Shown: positions 31,901-44,614 of the stretch, one piece after another
Position numbering within the stretch: the first letter of the stretch is position 1
Layout of the letters: each line of letters begins with the position of its first letter
NCBI RefSeq assembly: GCF_032854445.1
Contig: NC_088300.1
Coordinates: 20,567,608 to 20,631,607, forward strand
From: Liolophura sinensis
Taxonomy: Eukaryota; Mollusca; Polyplacophora; Chitonida; Chitonidae
Direction: 5' to 3'
DNA: 64,000 bases
Notes under the pieces: generated by a model
Database searches by the model: none
Told to the model about the DNA's origin: nothing
Seen by the model: only the letters and a program-made list of their open reading frames with translations
Position numbers and translations under genes: made by a program

Positions 31901-33960
31901 GTTTCCAAAAATCAAGCGAATGGGCAGATGAGCAGCATTTCTTGGATAAATGATGTCATCAGGGTAAATATACTTCTGAAAATAACATCTGTACTGTTAT
32001 TTACAAATCCACATGGTCTCTGGTCGAGATGGTATGCAGAACTCCCTCTCAGGCTGTCACTGGGCACTAAAAGGTGATTGGTGCTCGAGGCATTCACTCA
32101 CCTACCGGCGTAATTTTATAAAACGTCAATTACCAAAATCTCTAATCTGATTGAAAGAACTCCCCTCTTGAACCAAGAGATGCCTTTACAACTGTGAATT
32201 ACAAAACAAAGACTATAGTTCCCGAACCGGAGCACACAATATGGATTTTTCCGTCATTTACCGAAGAAGATTGTGTGTTAAATCAGAACTGACAATGGAA
32301 TAGTTATATTATTCCCCGTGTGCAGTCTTGCATACGATGTCAGAATAGTAGAACTGATATATAAACGAACTGTCAATGTATTATGAACCCACATAGCAGT
32401 GGATATTAGGGAGCGCCTGTTACCCAGATGTACATTACAGCATACAGTTATGACTGATTGAGAACAATTATTCGCCCATGTGAACTGCCGCCCCTTTTCA
32501 AATTTTACCTGCACATTTATTCTTGTGAGTGGCGTTGTGTAACACGACGGAAAACGGAAGAGTTTATTAAAGAGTGTCTTCGTGTGTGAGTCTTCGCTGG
32601 TAGGTTTATTGGCAGTGTGAGGTGTATTCTGTATATATTCTGTAGCGCTAATTCCACACATCAAACATAAGGAGAGGAATAATTTAAGTATTGAACGAAA
32701 CACAATTGAAAAAAATATGATACAATATATTAAATATTATAAAGCACAAAAGTTTTTAACACATATCCACTTCGGAGAAATATATACCAATACCTATAAA
32801 AACATCACTACATAAAGCTAAAAATGAGTCACGTGGTGGACAAGACTCCATAAATAAATGGCGGAAAAATGGCATCATATCCATATGTAATGAATTAACC
32901 TTTATTTATTTCTACAGGCTTAGTTATTTGATTAATACCATACTCGGGGCCTCCGTGGCTCAGTTGGTTAGCGCGCTAGCGCAGCGTAATGATCCAAGAG
33001 TTCAAGTCCAGCTCATGCTGGCTTCCTTTACGGCCGTACGTGGGAAGGTCTGCCAGAAACCTGCGGATGGTCGTGGGCTTCCCTCGGGCTCTGCCCGATT
33101 TCCTCCTATCATAATGCTGGCCGAGTACGGCGTGAAACACCAAATAAATAAATAAATAATACCATACTCAGTATGCTTTTCTGTATTAGATGACTGTTAG
33201 TTTTATGAGGGTAAGTGACTTTGAGTGACCCAGATAATCCACGGACAGGGCAAATTACTGATGATTTCTTTTCTGTGTCGCATTTTGACGGAGGATAAAG
33301 TACTGTTCCACGATAGGAATAAAACGGCCATGTGGACAAATTTCTTGCCCATGGCTGGGATTGAAGACGCATCTCTTGTCATGAGCCGCCCAACTTATCC
33401 AGAACCAAGTCGTACAATGCCACTGATTTAGAAGTACGCACATGGAAATTTACACATAACCGAAAAAAAAGTGATAAAGATGTATTTCAGGTAGAGGAGG
33501 GATTTACATGTGTTAGAACAAGCTAGAACATGGTTGACTGACTCACAGGACAGAGTGTACCGGAATGTTATAAAACATGGTAAGTTACTAAGTTCTCTGG
33601 AACGGTAGTGATGTTGTCTATACGCTGGTGATTGCTCCAAATGAAAATGTGTCCAAAAATCTCATTTACAGTAACAAGCTTTGCCTATACATGGATGACA
33701 ACAAACAGGACAGATGACCCAATAGACAACCATATGGTATACGTTTAATGGGCTTCTAGCTTTGTCTCTGACAAAGACAATAGTTGGAGAGCTTTTATAA
33801 CTGATATTAAGTCTCGCATGTTAACATTGAAGAATATACGTTTCAATTTCTTCATATTTTCACGATAAAATAATGACAAAGACGGCCGTTCAAACTTAGC
33901 GTTGCTTTTATCAGGTTGATTGGGTTTGGGCTTTGGGTATTTTTTGATTATTATTTCTGT
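28970..33960. repeat. Segmental array, unit 1
   Basis: Landmarks in order: TGGATTGAGGCTAATTACAC (29219), GGAGCACAGAATGGCCCATT (29708), CAGTTATATACCTGAAACTG (30530), TCACTGATGGCTTTGGTG (30631), CACAGTATAGGTCGTGTTCA (31496), AACATCTGTACTGTTATTTA (31983), TTTACCGAAGAAGATTGTGT (32257), TTATTTATTTCTACAGG (32902) and GAACAAGCTAGAACATGG (33516). All recur in units 2 and 3 except the fifth, which unit 3 lacks. Open frames within it are short and not maintained between copies. Confidence 0.9.
32946..33156 (+). mobile_element. SINE with internal deletions and target-site duplication
   Basis: Head GGGGCCTCCGTGGCTCAGTT with A box. Missing are the segment between the head and the B-box region and about 30 bp before GAGTACGGCGTGAAACACC. 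Direct repeats TAATACCATACTC at 32933-32945 and 33157-33169. Units 2 and 3 have a single uninterrupted copy of this site. Confidence 0.95.
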
Positions 33961-36572
33961 GATAGATTTGAACTCGTTCCACCGACTATAGCATGAATGG
34001 TGATTTAAATACTTGGCTCGCTAATGGTTTTATGAAGGAATTTATTGGAAAAAACTTTCTTATAACATTGTTTTAGCCATTTATGAGACATCTTTCTGTG
34101 CCTGTGCAAAATGCTCATCCTTTTTGAAAACCATTGTTGTCAAAAATACCTACAAATATGTTTTATTTCAGATTCAAAGATGTGTTAGTGTGCGTTCATG
34201 CGTTAGCGTGCGTTCCAGATTTGTTACTTTCCCATGCCTCCTTTACATATAGACAAATCCTGATGGATGGAGGCTAATTACACTTGCTGCAATCTCTGGA
34301 GACAGTTCACGGTAAACTGTATGAATCTGAATCCATTTGTCTTTGTTAAGCAGATTTTTGGCTTGTAATGATCCGTTTGGTAACACGCCGTACGCCGGAT
34401 GATGTGAGTTATCAAGCCAGATTGCAACTAATTTTCCGTTTTCCTTTAAAGTTTTCCTTTAAATTCGCGAATATAATATAATTGGCGGTTTTATGTCTAT
34501 AATAGCTCGGGTCTTTTAAATCAATGAGCAGAGAGCAACTGTTGATTGCCTGGATTTCACATCTATTTGACACAGCTCCAATGGCTCTAGTGGGCATCCA
34601 CAGTAATTGGCATGGTTTTTGGATTATCTCTCTTATCACCTTTGAGGTCGGCGTGAGCAACACATGGATGTGCTTTTGACAAATGGTCAAAGGCTGTGTA
34701 GATTTTATTATTTTCGAGTGCTACGAGCATTACTTTGTTACTGTATATAATTGGAGCACAGAATGGCCCATAACTTTCGATTGGTTCCTGAGAAAAGCTG
34801 TTTTATTATAATGAACTTCTTTATGACAGAAGTGATGCATCGTTCCTTGTCATGAACGAAACATTTCAAGGGTCAACTCGCTCATGTATCAATTACTGAG
34901 AACTATGGGTAAAATTTTCTGCTAAATTTTTCAAGAAACCACCTAAAGAAACCACGTTCCTGAGGAACGCCTTTATTATCCTCTGTTTTCTTTAAACTGA
35001 TGATACCTTGAACATTACTGATCACTAATAGTGATTTTTTATAAGGACCAAGTAAGTTTCCTACTCTTTTTGTTTCTTAGTTTTGTTTTCGTTTTGATCC
35101 TTAGATATGGACAAAATTGTGCTGGCACATGGCAATGGGATTTGACACATCGACGAGAATCTGTGACATGTGCCTTGTAATATAGCCATATTAACTTTTT
35201 ATTTGAAAATCGTGGCGTGAACGACGTTATGATAGGAATGACACAGACCCTTCCGAGCATTGAAGCACTCAGCTTACATTTCCATACGCCAGAAGCACAA
35301 ATCAAAGACGCTATATGAACACTCGTTGTATTAAATCTGACTTCAATTAAAACAACAAAGCCTGCTTAGCTTATGTTAGGGACGACGGAAATACAGGACT
35401 CGACAACATCTTGGCAAGAAATATTCGTATCAATAAAAAAATTAATATATGTATAATTAAAATAAATCCTTATGATATTGTTTTCACAAATGAACATAAC
35501 GCCCTTAAAATGTGTAGTTTTAAAGAACGACGGGTGAAACTAGAATACGTCACGTAATACGTTGTGAACGTATCAGTTCATACCTCAGTTATATACCTGA
35601 AACTGAGCCAGGCAGTCTATCCTATTCTATCACGAACAGTCCAGTAACAATGTGCTTCTCTTTGCTATTGAAGCACTTGCTTAATTGTGAACACCTAACG
35701 AATTCTCTATTTTATTTCATGGTTTATGTTTCGGAGAAGCACCACTTTCGGGTGACCTTGGCGTCATTGTTTAGTTAAGTTAGAACTTATAGTGGACAGA
35801 TTGGAATATTTCGATGTATGGCACCATCTGGGTGATTTTAAAGACATTCATGTTGACCTGATTGACATTGGGCTAGGTGCAATACTCACGGCCTTTGTAC
35901 TTGAATGTTATGGGTTTATCAGTCACAATGCATATATAGTGGTATCACTATCACTGATGGCTTCGGTGTAATGAAGATGTCCATTTGCTGGTTTTCCCTG
36001 AACGTGACTTGACAGATGGCAACTGCAAATTGTAATTCAGCCAGGATCAGAACCTTGTTTCCCATGAAAATATCGCACCACTTACACTTGGTGACCTAAT
36101 GGTCGTTTTTGCTTCGGGTCAACGTTTGATTTTAACAAAGTGTGAAAGACTTTCTGACACGCATGAGTGCTGATCGATGGGGCTGAGTCCTATGAAAAGT
36201 TGTAAAAGTTTGATATTCGTCAAGAACATACTGACACAATGTGCAGGTTTTACCCCTGAGCATGGCACAATATTTGTCATCTCGATGTGTGAGCAGTTCA
36301 AAATTAAATTTAATCAAGTCTAAGTTACATAATTCGGGATCGATTTACGTCCTAATAAAATTGGTTTGTACACCTTTAGATGGAGCTACGTAGATAACAG
36401 TTCAATATTGTCTTGCCCTGGGCTTTTGAGCCCTCGATTGATCATAGTTAGGAGAATTAGGGCCATATAAACTCGTTTTCTCCGAAATGCTGGACATTTT
36501 GGCGCTCTCGGGTATCCAATAGTTAAACTTCTCACTTTGAAATTATAAGGTCTTTAATCATATACAGGAATA

Positions 36573-36755
36573 GATTTATTTATTTATTTTTATTGGTGTT
36601 TTACGCCATACTCAAGAATTTTTCACTTATACAACGGCGGCCAGCATTATGGTGGGAGGAAACCGGGCAGGTTGCTGGAAGACCTTCCCACTTACAGCCA
36701 GAGAAGAAGCCAGCATGAGCTGGACTTGAACTCACAGCGACCGCATTGGTGAGGT
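36573..36755 (-). mobile_element. SINE, minus strand, lacking part of the body and head
   Basis: From the 3' end: TTATTTATTTATTTTTATTG, GTTTTACGCCATACTCAAGA, GGCGGCCAGCATTATGGTGG, then GGTTGCTGGAAGACCTTCCC and AACTCACAGCGACCGCATTG. Confidence 0.88.
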
Positions 36756-36867
36756 GCAGGCATAGACATGTAGGTATTTAAAATATTCAGATTCAAAGAA
36801 AGCAAAACGCCCCCTAGGACTGGGATTGTAAATCTATTTCCGGTCCTTCAGCACTTACATATTTTTT

Positions 36868-36972
36868 TGTTTGTTCTATTTGTTTGAATGGTATTTTACG
36901 TCGTACTCCAGAATATTTCACCTATGCGACGGCGGTCAGCATTATGGTGGGACAAAAACCGGACACAGCCTT
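36868..36972 (-). mobile_element. SINE 3' fragment, minus strand
   Basis: ATTTTACGTCGTACTCCAGA, ATATTTCACCTATGCGACGG and TCAGCATTATGGTGGGACA; only the 3' third is present. Confidence 0.8.
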
Positions 36973-39900
36973 ACATTTTTAATCTTCCGCAGAAAAAGAC
37001 AAATGTAGTATAAAGGTACATACGGTATACATACATCTCCTCGTCAGAATCCTCATCACCAAAGATCAATTAAATTTATCTTCAGTTATCTCCAAAAAGT
37101 CCTAAATCTAATGGGAATATTCCGCCTTTGGTATTGTGCAAACTAATGGGTATTTCACCGTAAGTCTAATCACATGGGACGGTGTGTCACAGTATAAGTC
37201 GTGTTCACGAAACAACTGTGTATATACAAAGAGATCGGTTGACTGTAGCACACTGGATGAGATGCCATTTCAAACCTAATGTCTCCATGAGCAGGAGACG
37301 TATGTAGTTGACTTTGATAATTACTAAGACTTGTGACCCTCTGTATGTTAACAATACTGTAAAGTTAATGTGAGTATTGGTCAGTATTGTTCGCAACTGT
37401 TTTATTTTATCTGGATTGATCGAAGTTTGACAAAAAATTGACATCCAGATCTCATTTCCTGCCTTTGTTTCGTGTTCAAAGTGTTTAAGTAACTTTATAT
37501 AGATGGGTTATTTCTTCGTCGCCATAACAGACGAAAAAATTTGATGAAAATGTTCAAAAATTCTGCGAATCGGAAGATATGCAGCAGTTCGTGGATAAAC
37601 GATGTAATCAAAGTTAATATACTTCTGAAAGTAACGTCTGTACTGTTATTTACAAAATCCTTATGACCTCTGGTCGCCATGCTTTCCAAATTATTCTTTC
37701 CGTTTTCAAGTCGTGACGTAAAAATGTTAGCTGAAGTACAACCACGGCCACAAAACATAGTAAAATCACGAACATTTAGTATTGTGAGGTTTTTATCCAC
37801 TAAATCAATATGTGTTGTTTTGGCTTGTTGAGCATCTGTAAATGATTTGTAAAGATTACCGGAAGTACATATTAGTCATATCTGACAAAGCTAAGTAGAG
37901 CAATTCATACGTCCTCTATAATGTCATGCTGTCAGAATACGTGCGGGTATAAAAAGTGTTTTACTAAAATCTTTCTTATTTATATTATTCCAATCACCAT
38001 TTCCTGCCAATTAATGTGTATTAAAGGCCTGTGGCTATGTACTCTTGGCGAACATGGTTAATGAGAAAGCCGTTTTGAATTGCTTAGTGAGAAATAATAA
38101 ATATTAACACATTCCATAAACCACTGCGGAGTCCTTAGCTTTTAGACCTGTCTATAAATCAAACTGAAAGCCACGCGCTTTCTAAGGGCATTCGCACTGG
38201 TTCTCATTGATCTTCAACTGTTTCTTTCGTCGTTTCCATTCAGCAATTATGGATTGCTTGTCTCAGAAGTGGACCAACTGTCTATCGTGTTTTAGAACTG
38301 AGGCTTGCTTGGATTCCTGTATAGACATCTATGCAGAACTCAGGCTGGGCACTGTAAGGTGATTGGAGCTCGAGGTATTCATTCACCTGTCGGCTTAATT
38401 CTATAGAACGTCAATTACTAAAATCTCCATAAATCCGTTTAAAAATGTATCCTTTTTGAACCAATTCGACAAGCCGTAAATGCTCCTGGTGCACATAGTG
38501 GCACCTTTACAACTGTGAATTACAAAACAAAAACTATAGTTGCTGAACCAGAGAACACGATATGGATTTTTTTTCTTTTTACCAAAGAAGATTCTGTGTT
38601 AAATGAGAAGTGACAGTGAAATAATTATATCTTCCCTGTGTGCTGTCTTGTACACGATGTCAGAATGGTAGAATTGATATCTAAACAAATGGTCAATGTA
38701 TTTATGAGCCCATGCAGGAGTGGATATAAGGGAAACCTGAACCTGTGTGTCTGTTACCCGGATGTACTTTACAGCATACAGTTATGACTGCGTGGAAGAA
38801 ATGATTCGCACAATAGAACTACAGCTCCTTCTTAAATATTACCCGTTGACAGCACCAGCTTATTTATTCTTGTGAGTGGCTTTATGTAGCTTGTATAATC
38901 ACGCCGGAAACGGAAGAGCTTTATTCAATAAAGATACACTTGGCTTGAATATGCGTTGTGTACGATAGAGACAGGTGTTGCTATTATGTAAACCCTCACA
39001 CAATTTATTTCATTTGCTCCATCTGTGGTAGGTGATGTTCAGGATTGTTTTATTTTCACGATAGACCATATGTGTGACTTCGTGTGCCAATATTCGCCGG
39101 TAGGTTTATTAGCAGTACGAGGTGTTGTATATTCTCTATAGCATCAATTTCACATATCAACTAGAAAAATAATTTAAATGTTGAACGATTCAAGATTCAA
39201 GTATAAAACACAAAAGTTTTCCCACGAATCCACTTTGAAGCAACGTGCACCAATGCATGAAAAACCATCCCCAAATAAAGATAAAAATAGAGTCACGTGG
39301 TGAAGAGAACCCCGTAAATAAATGGCGGACAAAAGCCATCATATCAAGCTCTGTGAATATTTATTCCCGCCATATCGTCTTGTATGGATAATTTCTGTAT
39401 ATGGTATAAGGTGAATGATTAAATGAAATATCCATATACAATGAATCAACCCTTATTTATTTCTACAGGTTTGTTTATTTGTTTAATGCCATACTGAGTA
39501 TGCTTTTGTGTATTGCTGTTTCATGATTGGAGGAAACAAGAGTGGCCCAGATAATCCACGAACAGGGCAAGTTAATGATGAATAGTTTCTATGCCAAACT
39601 GCAAAACTCAAACACATTTTGAGGACAAAGCACTGTTCCACGATCAACAAAAAAGGCCATGAGGACAAATGCCTTGCCTATGGCTGTGATTTAACGTGTA
39701 TCTCTTGTCATGAGCTGCCCAACTTACTGAGAACCAAGTGGTGCAGTGTGACTGATTTAGAAGTACGCACATGTTGATTTACACATAACACAAAAAAAAA
39801 CCGGATGTATTTTGGTACAGGAGCTATTTACATTTATTAGAACAAGCTGGAACATGGCTGAATAACTCAGAGGACAGTGTGCACCGTAATGTTGTAAATA

Positions 39901-40324
39901 GTAAGTTAAGTTGTCTGGTATGGCAGTGATGTTCTCTATATGCTGGTGATTACCACCCAATTCGAAAGATGTCCATAAATCTCAATGTAGTTGCAATGTT
40001 TCAATTTTGTTTATACATTGCTGACAACAAGCAGAGCAGCTGACCTAATGCACACCACAATCTGTTAAGCTTTTAATGCGCTTATAGCTTTGACTCTGAC
40101 AAAGACAACGGGTGGAGAGCTCTTCTATATGGTAATAAATCTCACGTCTCATCATCGGAGAAGATACGTTTCAGTTCCTTGATATGTTTGTGGATAAGGC
40201 AATGACTAAGACAGCAGATGGCGTGGTTTGGTTGGTTGCCTGGGTTTGGGCTTTGGAGTATATTTTGATTACCGTTTCTGTGATAGATTTGAAGAGCTCG
40301 TTCCATCTTCTGGCTAACCAGAAC

Positions 40325-43300
40325 TGTGATTTGGAAACTTCGCTGACTAATGGTTTTATCGAGGGTTTTATTTGAAGAAAATATCCTATAACATTGTTTA
40401 TGAGGCATTGTTCTGGGTCTGTGTTTCTTTAACGACAAACGGCTCAAAGTTTTCAAAAATCATTGTTGACCAAAATATATAAAAATATTTTTTATTTGAT
40501 TCGAATGTGTGCTGGTGTGCGTCACGATTGTTTCCAGATGTCCAGTTGCTACTTTGCTCTGCCGCCTTTATATATAGACATATCATGATGGATTGAGGCT
40601 AATTAAACTTGCTGCAATCTCTGGAGACAGTTCAAGGTAAACCGTATGAATCTAAATCTGTTTGTGTTTGTTAAGTAGACTGTTGACTTACGAGGATCCG
40701 TTTGGATTCCTAACGCGCCGTATGCCGGATGATATGAGTTATCACGTCAGATTACAGCTACTTTCATGTAATAAACTAAACATCAGTGAGAAGCAACTCC
40801 GTAAAGGCCGGTTGTGATGTGGATCATGCCAGTTGACTCACAAAAGTTTTCCTTTCCTATTATAAATCAAGAAGAAAACAGCAGACGTTGATTGTCTGTG
40901 TGCCACAGCTACCTGACACAGCTCCAGTGACTCCAGCAGGCATTCACAGGAATTTAATGATGTTTTTGATTAGCTCTTCTATCACCTTGTAGGTCAACAT
41001 GAGCAACACACGCAGGAGTTTTTGACAAATGGTCAAAAGCTGTGTACTTTTCTTTTTTTTTTTCGAGTGGTAAGTAAATTTGTTAGCCGCTCCGAATAAT
41101 TGGAGCACAGAATGGCCCATAACTTTCGACTGGTTCCCGAGAAAAGCTGTTTTATTATAATGACCTCCATTATGACAGTAGTGATAAATAGTTTCTTGTC
41201 ATGAATAAAACATTTCAGGGATCAGTTCGCTTATGTATCAATTACAAACAACTGATGATGTCATTTTCCCCTAAATTCAGGAAATCACCTGAGGGACGGC
41301 CTACTGATTCTCTATTTTCTTTAATGGATATAAATTGTGAACACTGCTGATCAGATAATAATGATTGTTTTACAAGAACCCAGGTTACTTTGCTACGAAT
41401 TCAGTATTTTCTTTTTGTTTATTTTTTCTGGTTTCGTTTCGTTTTTTACATAGAGACAAAATCGCGCTGACATCTGACAATGGGACTTGACACAACAACC
41501 CGCCAGAGTTTCTGAAGTAGACAAAGAGAATCTTTGACACCTGTCTTTCAATATAGCTATGACTGAAAAATTGGTAAATACAACGTTAAATCCCAAGCAC
41601 TCACTCAAATATAGCCATGTTAGCTTTTGGTTTGAAATTCGTGGCATGACTGATGCAAACGCTTCCATGTGTTGGAGCACCCGATTACATTTCCATACGC
41701 TAGAAGCACAAATCACAGCCACTATAGGCAAGTGAACACTATTTGTTTCATTTCTTACTTCAATTAAATTAAAATAACAAAGTTTGGCTCGTGGAGGTTA
41801 GGGGCTATGAAAATACGGGACTTAAGGACAAGGAATATTCGTGTCAATAAACAAATGAAGACGTAAATAAATAAAACAAACTCTTATGCTACTCTTTTGA
41901 CAAATTAAGATAACAGACCCCAAAACGTGTACTTTAAAGAATGACGTGTAAAACTGCAATACCTCACTTAACACTATTTATGAACTTTGCGAATGTGTGA
42001 GTTCATACATCAGTTATATACCTGAAGGTCAGTCAGGTATTCTATTCCCGTGACTCTGTAAAGAATCACTCCAGCAACAATGTATTCTTTTTGCTATTGA
42101 AGCACTCGCAAGTTATAATTATGAAGTCATAACGAATTCCCTATTTTATTTCCGGAGAAGCACCGCTCTGTTGTGATGTTGGCATAGTAGACAGATTGGA
42201 ATATGTCAGTGTATCGCACCATCTGGGTGACGTTAAAGACGTTCATGTTGACCTGATTGACGTTGGACTAGGTGCAATACTCATGGCCTTTGTACTTGAA
42301 TGTTATGGGTTTACCACAGTCACAATGCATATATAGTGGTATCACTATCACCGATGGCTTCGGTGTTATGAAGATGTCCATTCGCTGGTTTTCCCTATAC
42401 GCCACTTGACAGATGGCCACTGCAAATTGTAAATCAGCCAGGATCAGAACCTTGTTTCTCATGAAAATGTCGCACTATTTCGAGTTGGTGACCTAACAGT
42501 CATTTGTTGCTTTTGTTTCGTGTTTAAAGTGTTTCACTTTGTTTATATAGGTCTGTTACTTCTTCATCATCATAACAAACGAAACAGCTCTGATGAAATT
42601 GTTGGAAAATTACGCGAATTGGGAGATGTTCTACATTTTTTGGATAAATGATGTACTTAGTTTTAGTAAACTTCTGGAAATAACATCTGAAATATTATTT
42701 ACAAAACCCACATGGTCTCAAAATTTAGGAAAATAAAGAAGGTTTAGTATTGTGATGTTTTTTAGTATCCACTAAGTAATGAGAAAGCAGTTTTGAATTG
42801 CTTAGTGAGAAATGATAAATATTTACACATTCGATAAACAACTACGGAGTTCTTAACTTTTATACCTGTCTATAAATCAAAATGAATGCTATGCGCTTTC
42901 TGAGGGCATCTGATCTGCAACTGCAATTATGGATTGCTTGTCTCAGAAGTTCTGTAGAAGGTTGATTACCAATCTCTAATCCGATTAGAATTTTGAAACA
43001 ATACGGCAAGCCCTACAGACTCCTGGTACACATAGTGACGCCTTTACAAATGTGACTTACAAAACAAAGACTATGGCTGTCGAACTGGAGCACACACCAT
43101 GTATTTTATTCCGTCATTTACCGAAGAAGACTGAAAGTTAATTGAGAAGTGACAGTGGAAGAATTATATCTTCCCTGTGTGCTGTCTTGTATACGATGTC
43201 AGAATGGTAGAATTGATATCTAAACAAATGGTCAATGTATTTATGAGCCCATGCAGGAGTGGATATAAGGGAAACCTGAACCTGTTACCCCGATGTACTT

Positions 43301-44350
43301 TACAGCATACACTTATGACTGCGTGGAAGAAATGATTCCCCACAATAGAACTACAGTTCCTTCTTATATATTACCCGTTGACAGCACCAGCTTATTTCTT
43401 CTTGTGAGTGGCTTTATGTAGCTTGTATAATCATGCCGGAAAAACTGAAGAACTTTATTAAATGTTAAAGACACATCTGTCCTGAATATGCGTTGCGTAC
43501 GATAGAGAAAGGTGTTGCTTCTATTAAAACCAGCATAGAATTTATTTCATTTCCTCAATCTGTAGTACGTCATGTTAAGAAATGGGCAAGAACTTTAAGT
43601 GTTGAACGAAACACCATTGTAAAAAAAAACTTTATACAAACATATATTTTCAAGTATAAATCGCAAAAGTTTATCCCATAAATGCACTTCGAAGCAACGC
43701 GAAACAATACCTGTAAAAACATGCCCAAATAAAGCCAAAAATGGAGTCACCTGGTGGACAGGTCCCTATAAATATATCGCGGAAAAAAGATATTGCAATT
43801 TGCAATGAATCAACCTTTATTTATTTCTACAGGCTTAGTTATTTGTTTAATGCCATACTCAATATGCTTTTAGTTGGCTGTTAGTTTTCTGACTGGAGGA
43901 AATTTGAGTGATCCGGATAATCCATGGACAATGCAAGTTACTGATGAATATCCTCTGTGCCAAATTTGCACAGTATTTTGACTGAGGACAAAGCACTGTC
44001 CAATCATCGGCACAAAAACGGCTACGTCGACAATTTCTTACCCATGGCTGCGATGTAACGCGAATATCTCGTCATGAGCTGTGCAATTTACTCCGATCCA
44101 AGTGGTACAATGCGGCTAATTTAGAAGTATGGAAATTTACACAAAACACCCCCCCAAAAATGCACATATATTTCAGGTAAAGGAGCTATTTACATTTATT
44201 AGAACAAGCTAGAACATGGTTGACTGACTCACAGGACAGTGTGTACCGTAATGTTGTAAATAGTGGTGAGTAATTAGGTTGCCTGGTATGGTAGTGATGT
44301 CCCCATTATAGCCTGAACTGATATTTGAAATACTTTGCTCACCGGAGAAA
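40325..44350. repeat. Segmental array, unit 3
   Basis: GATTGAGGCTAATTAAACTT (40591), GGAGCACAGAATGGCCCATA (41100), CAGTTATATACCTGAAGGTC (42012), TATCACCGATGGCTTCGGTG (42346), GAGCCCATGCAGGAGTGGAT (43245), TTTACCGAAGAAGACTGAAA (43118) and GAACAAGCTAGAACATGG (44209). Shorter than unit 2 by an internal deletion around 42.5-42.9 kb that removes the stretch with the CACAGTATAGG landmark. Confidence 0.9.
41562..41607 (+). mobile_element. 46-bp SINE-tail-like insertion in unit 3
   Basis: Contains AACGTTAAATCCCAAGCACT, a motif I know as the 3' tail of another lophotrochozoan repeat family (from memory). Flanked by AATATAGCTATG (41550-41561) and AATATAGCCATG (41608-41619). Units 1 and 2 show a single uninterrupted site. 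Confidence 0.7.
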
Positions 44351-44382
44351 ATACGTGTCAGTTCCTCACTAATGACTAATAG

Positions 44383-44612
44383 ACGACCTCCGTGGCTCAG
44401 TTGGTTAGCGAGCTAGCGCAGCGTAATGACCCGGGAGTCTCTCACCAATACGGTCGCTGTGAGTTCAAGTCCAGCTCATGCCAGCAACCTGCGAATGGTC
44501 GTTGGTTTCCCCCGGCTGTGCCCGGTTTCCACCCACCATAATGGTGGCCGCCGTCGTGTAAGTGAAATATTCTTGAGTACGGCGTAAAACACCAATCAAA
44601 TAATAAATAAAT
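44383..44612 (+). mobile_element. tRNA-derived SINE
   Basis: Head GACGACCTCCGTGGCTCAGT with A box, CACCAATACGGTCGCTGTGA, B-box-like GAGTTCAAGTCC, body with a ~40-bp deletion after CAGCTCATG, and tail CGTAAAACACCAATCAAATA. It sits between units 3 and 4. Confidence 0.93.
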
Positions 44613-44614
44613 TG

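Larger units (their letters stand above)
33990..40300. repeat. Segmental array, unit 2
   Basis: Same landmark order as unit 1: GGAGGCTAATTACACTTGCT (34268), GGAGCACAGAATGGCCCATA (34751), CAGTTATATACCTGAAACTG (35588), TCACTGATGGCTTCGGTG (35951), CACAGTATAAGTCGTGTTCA (37188), and GAACAAGCTGGAACATGG (39840). The longest copy; it contains two SINE fragments near 36.6-37.0 kb and extra sequence at 37.7-38.5 kb. No gene recognised. Confidence 0.9.

Noticed and set aside
34412-41731. Similar peptides in array units (29447 and 34412; 35039 and 41393)
   Set aside because: Similarity reflects the segmental duplication. Frames differ in length and insertions, and carry no recognisable domain.
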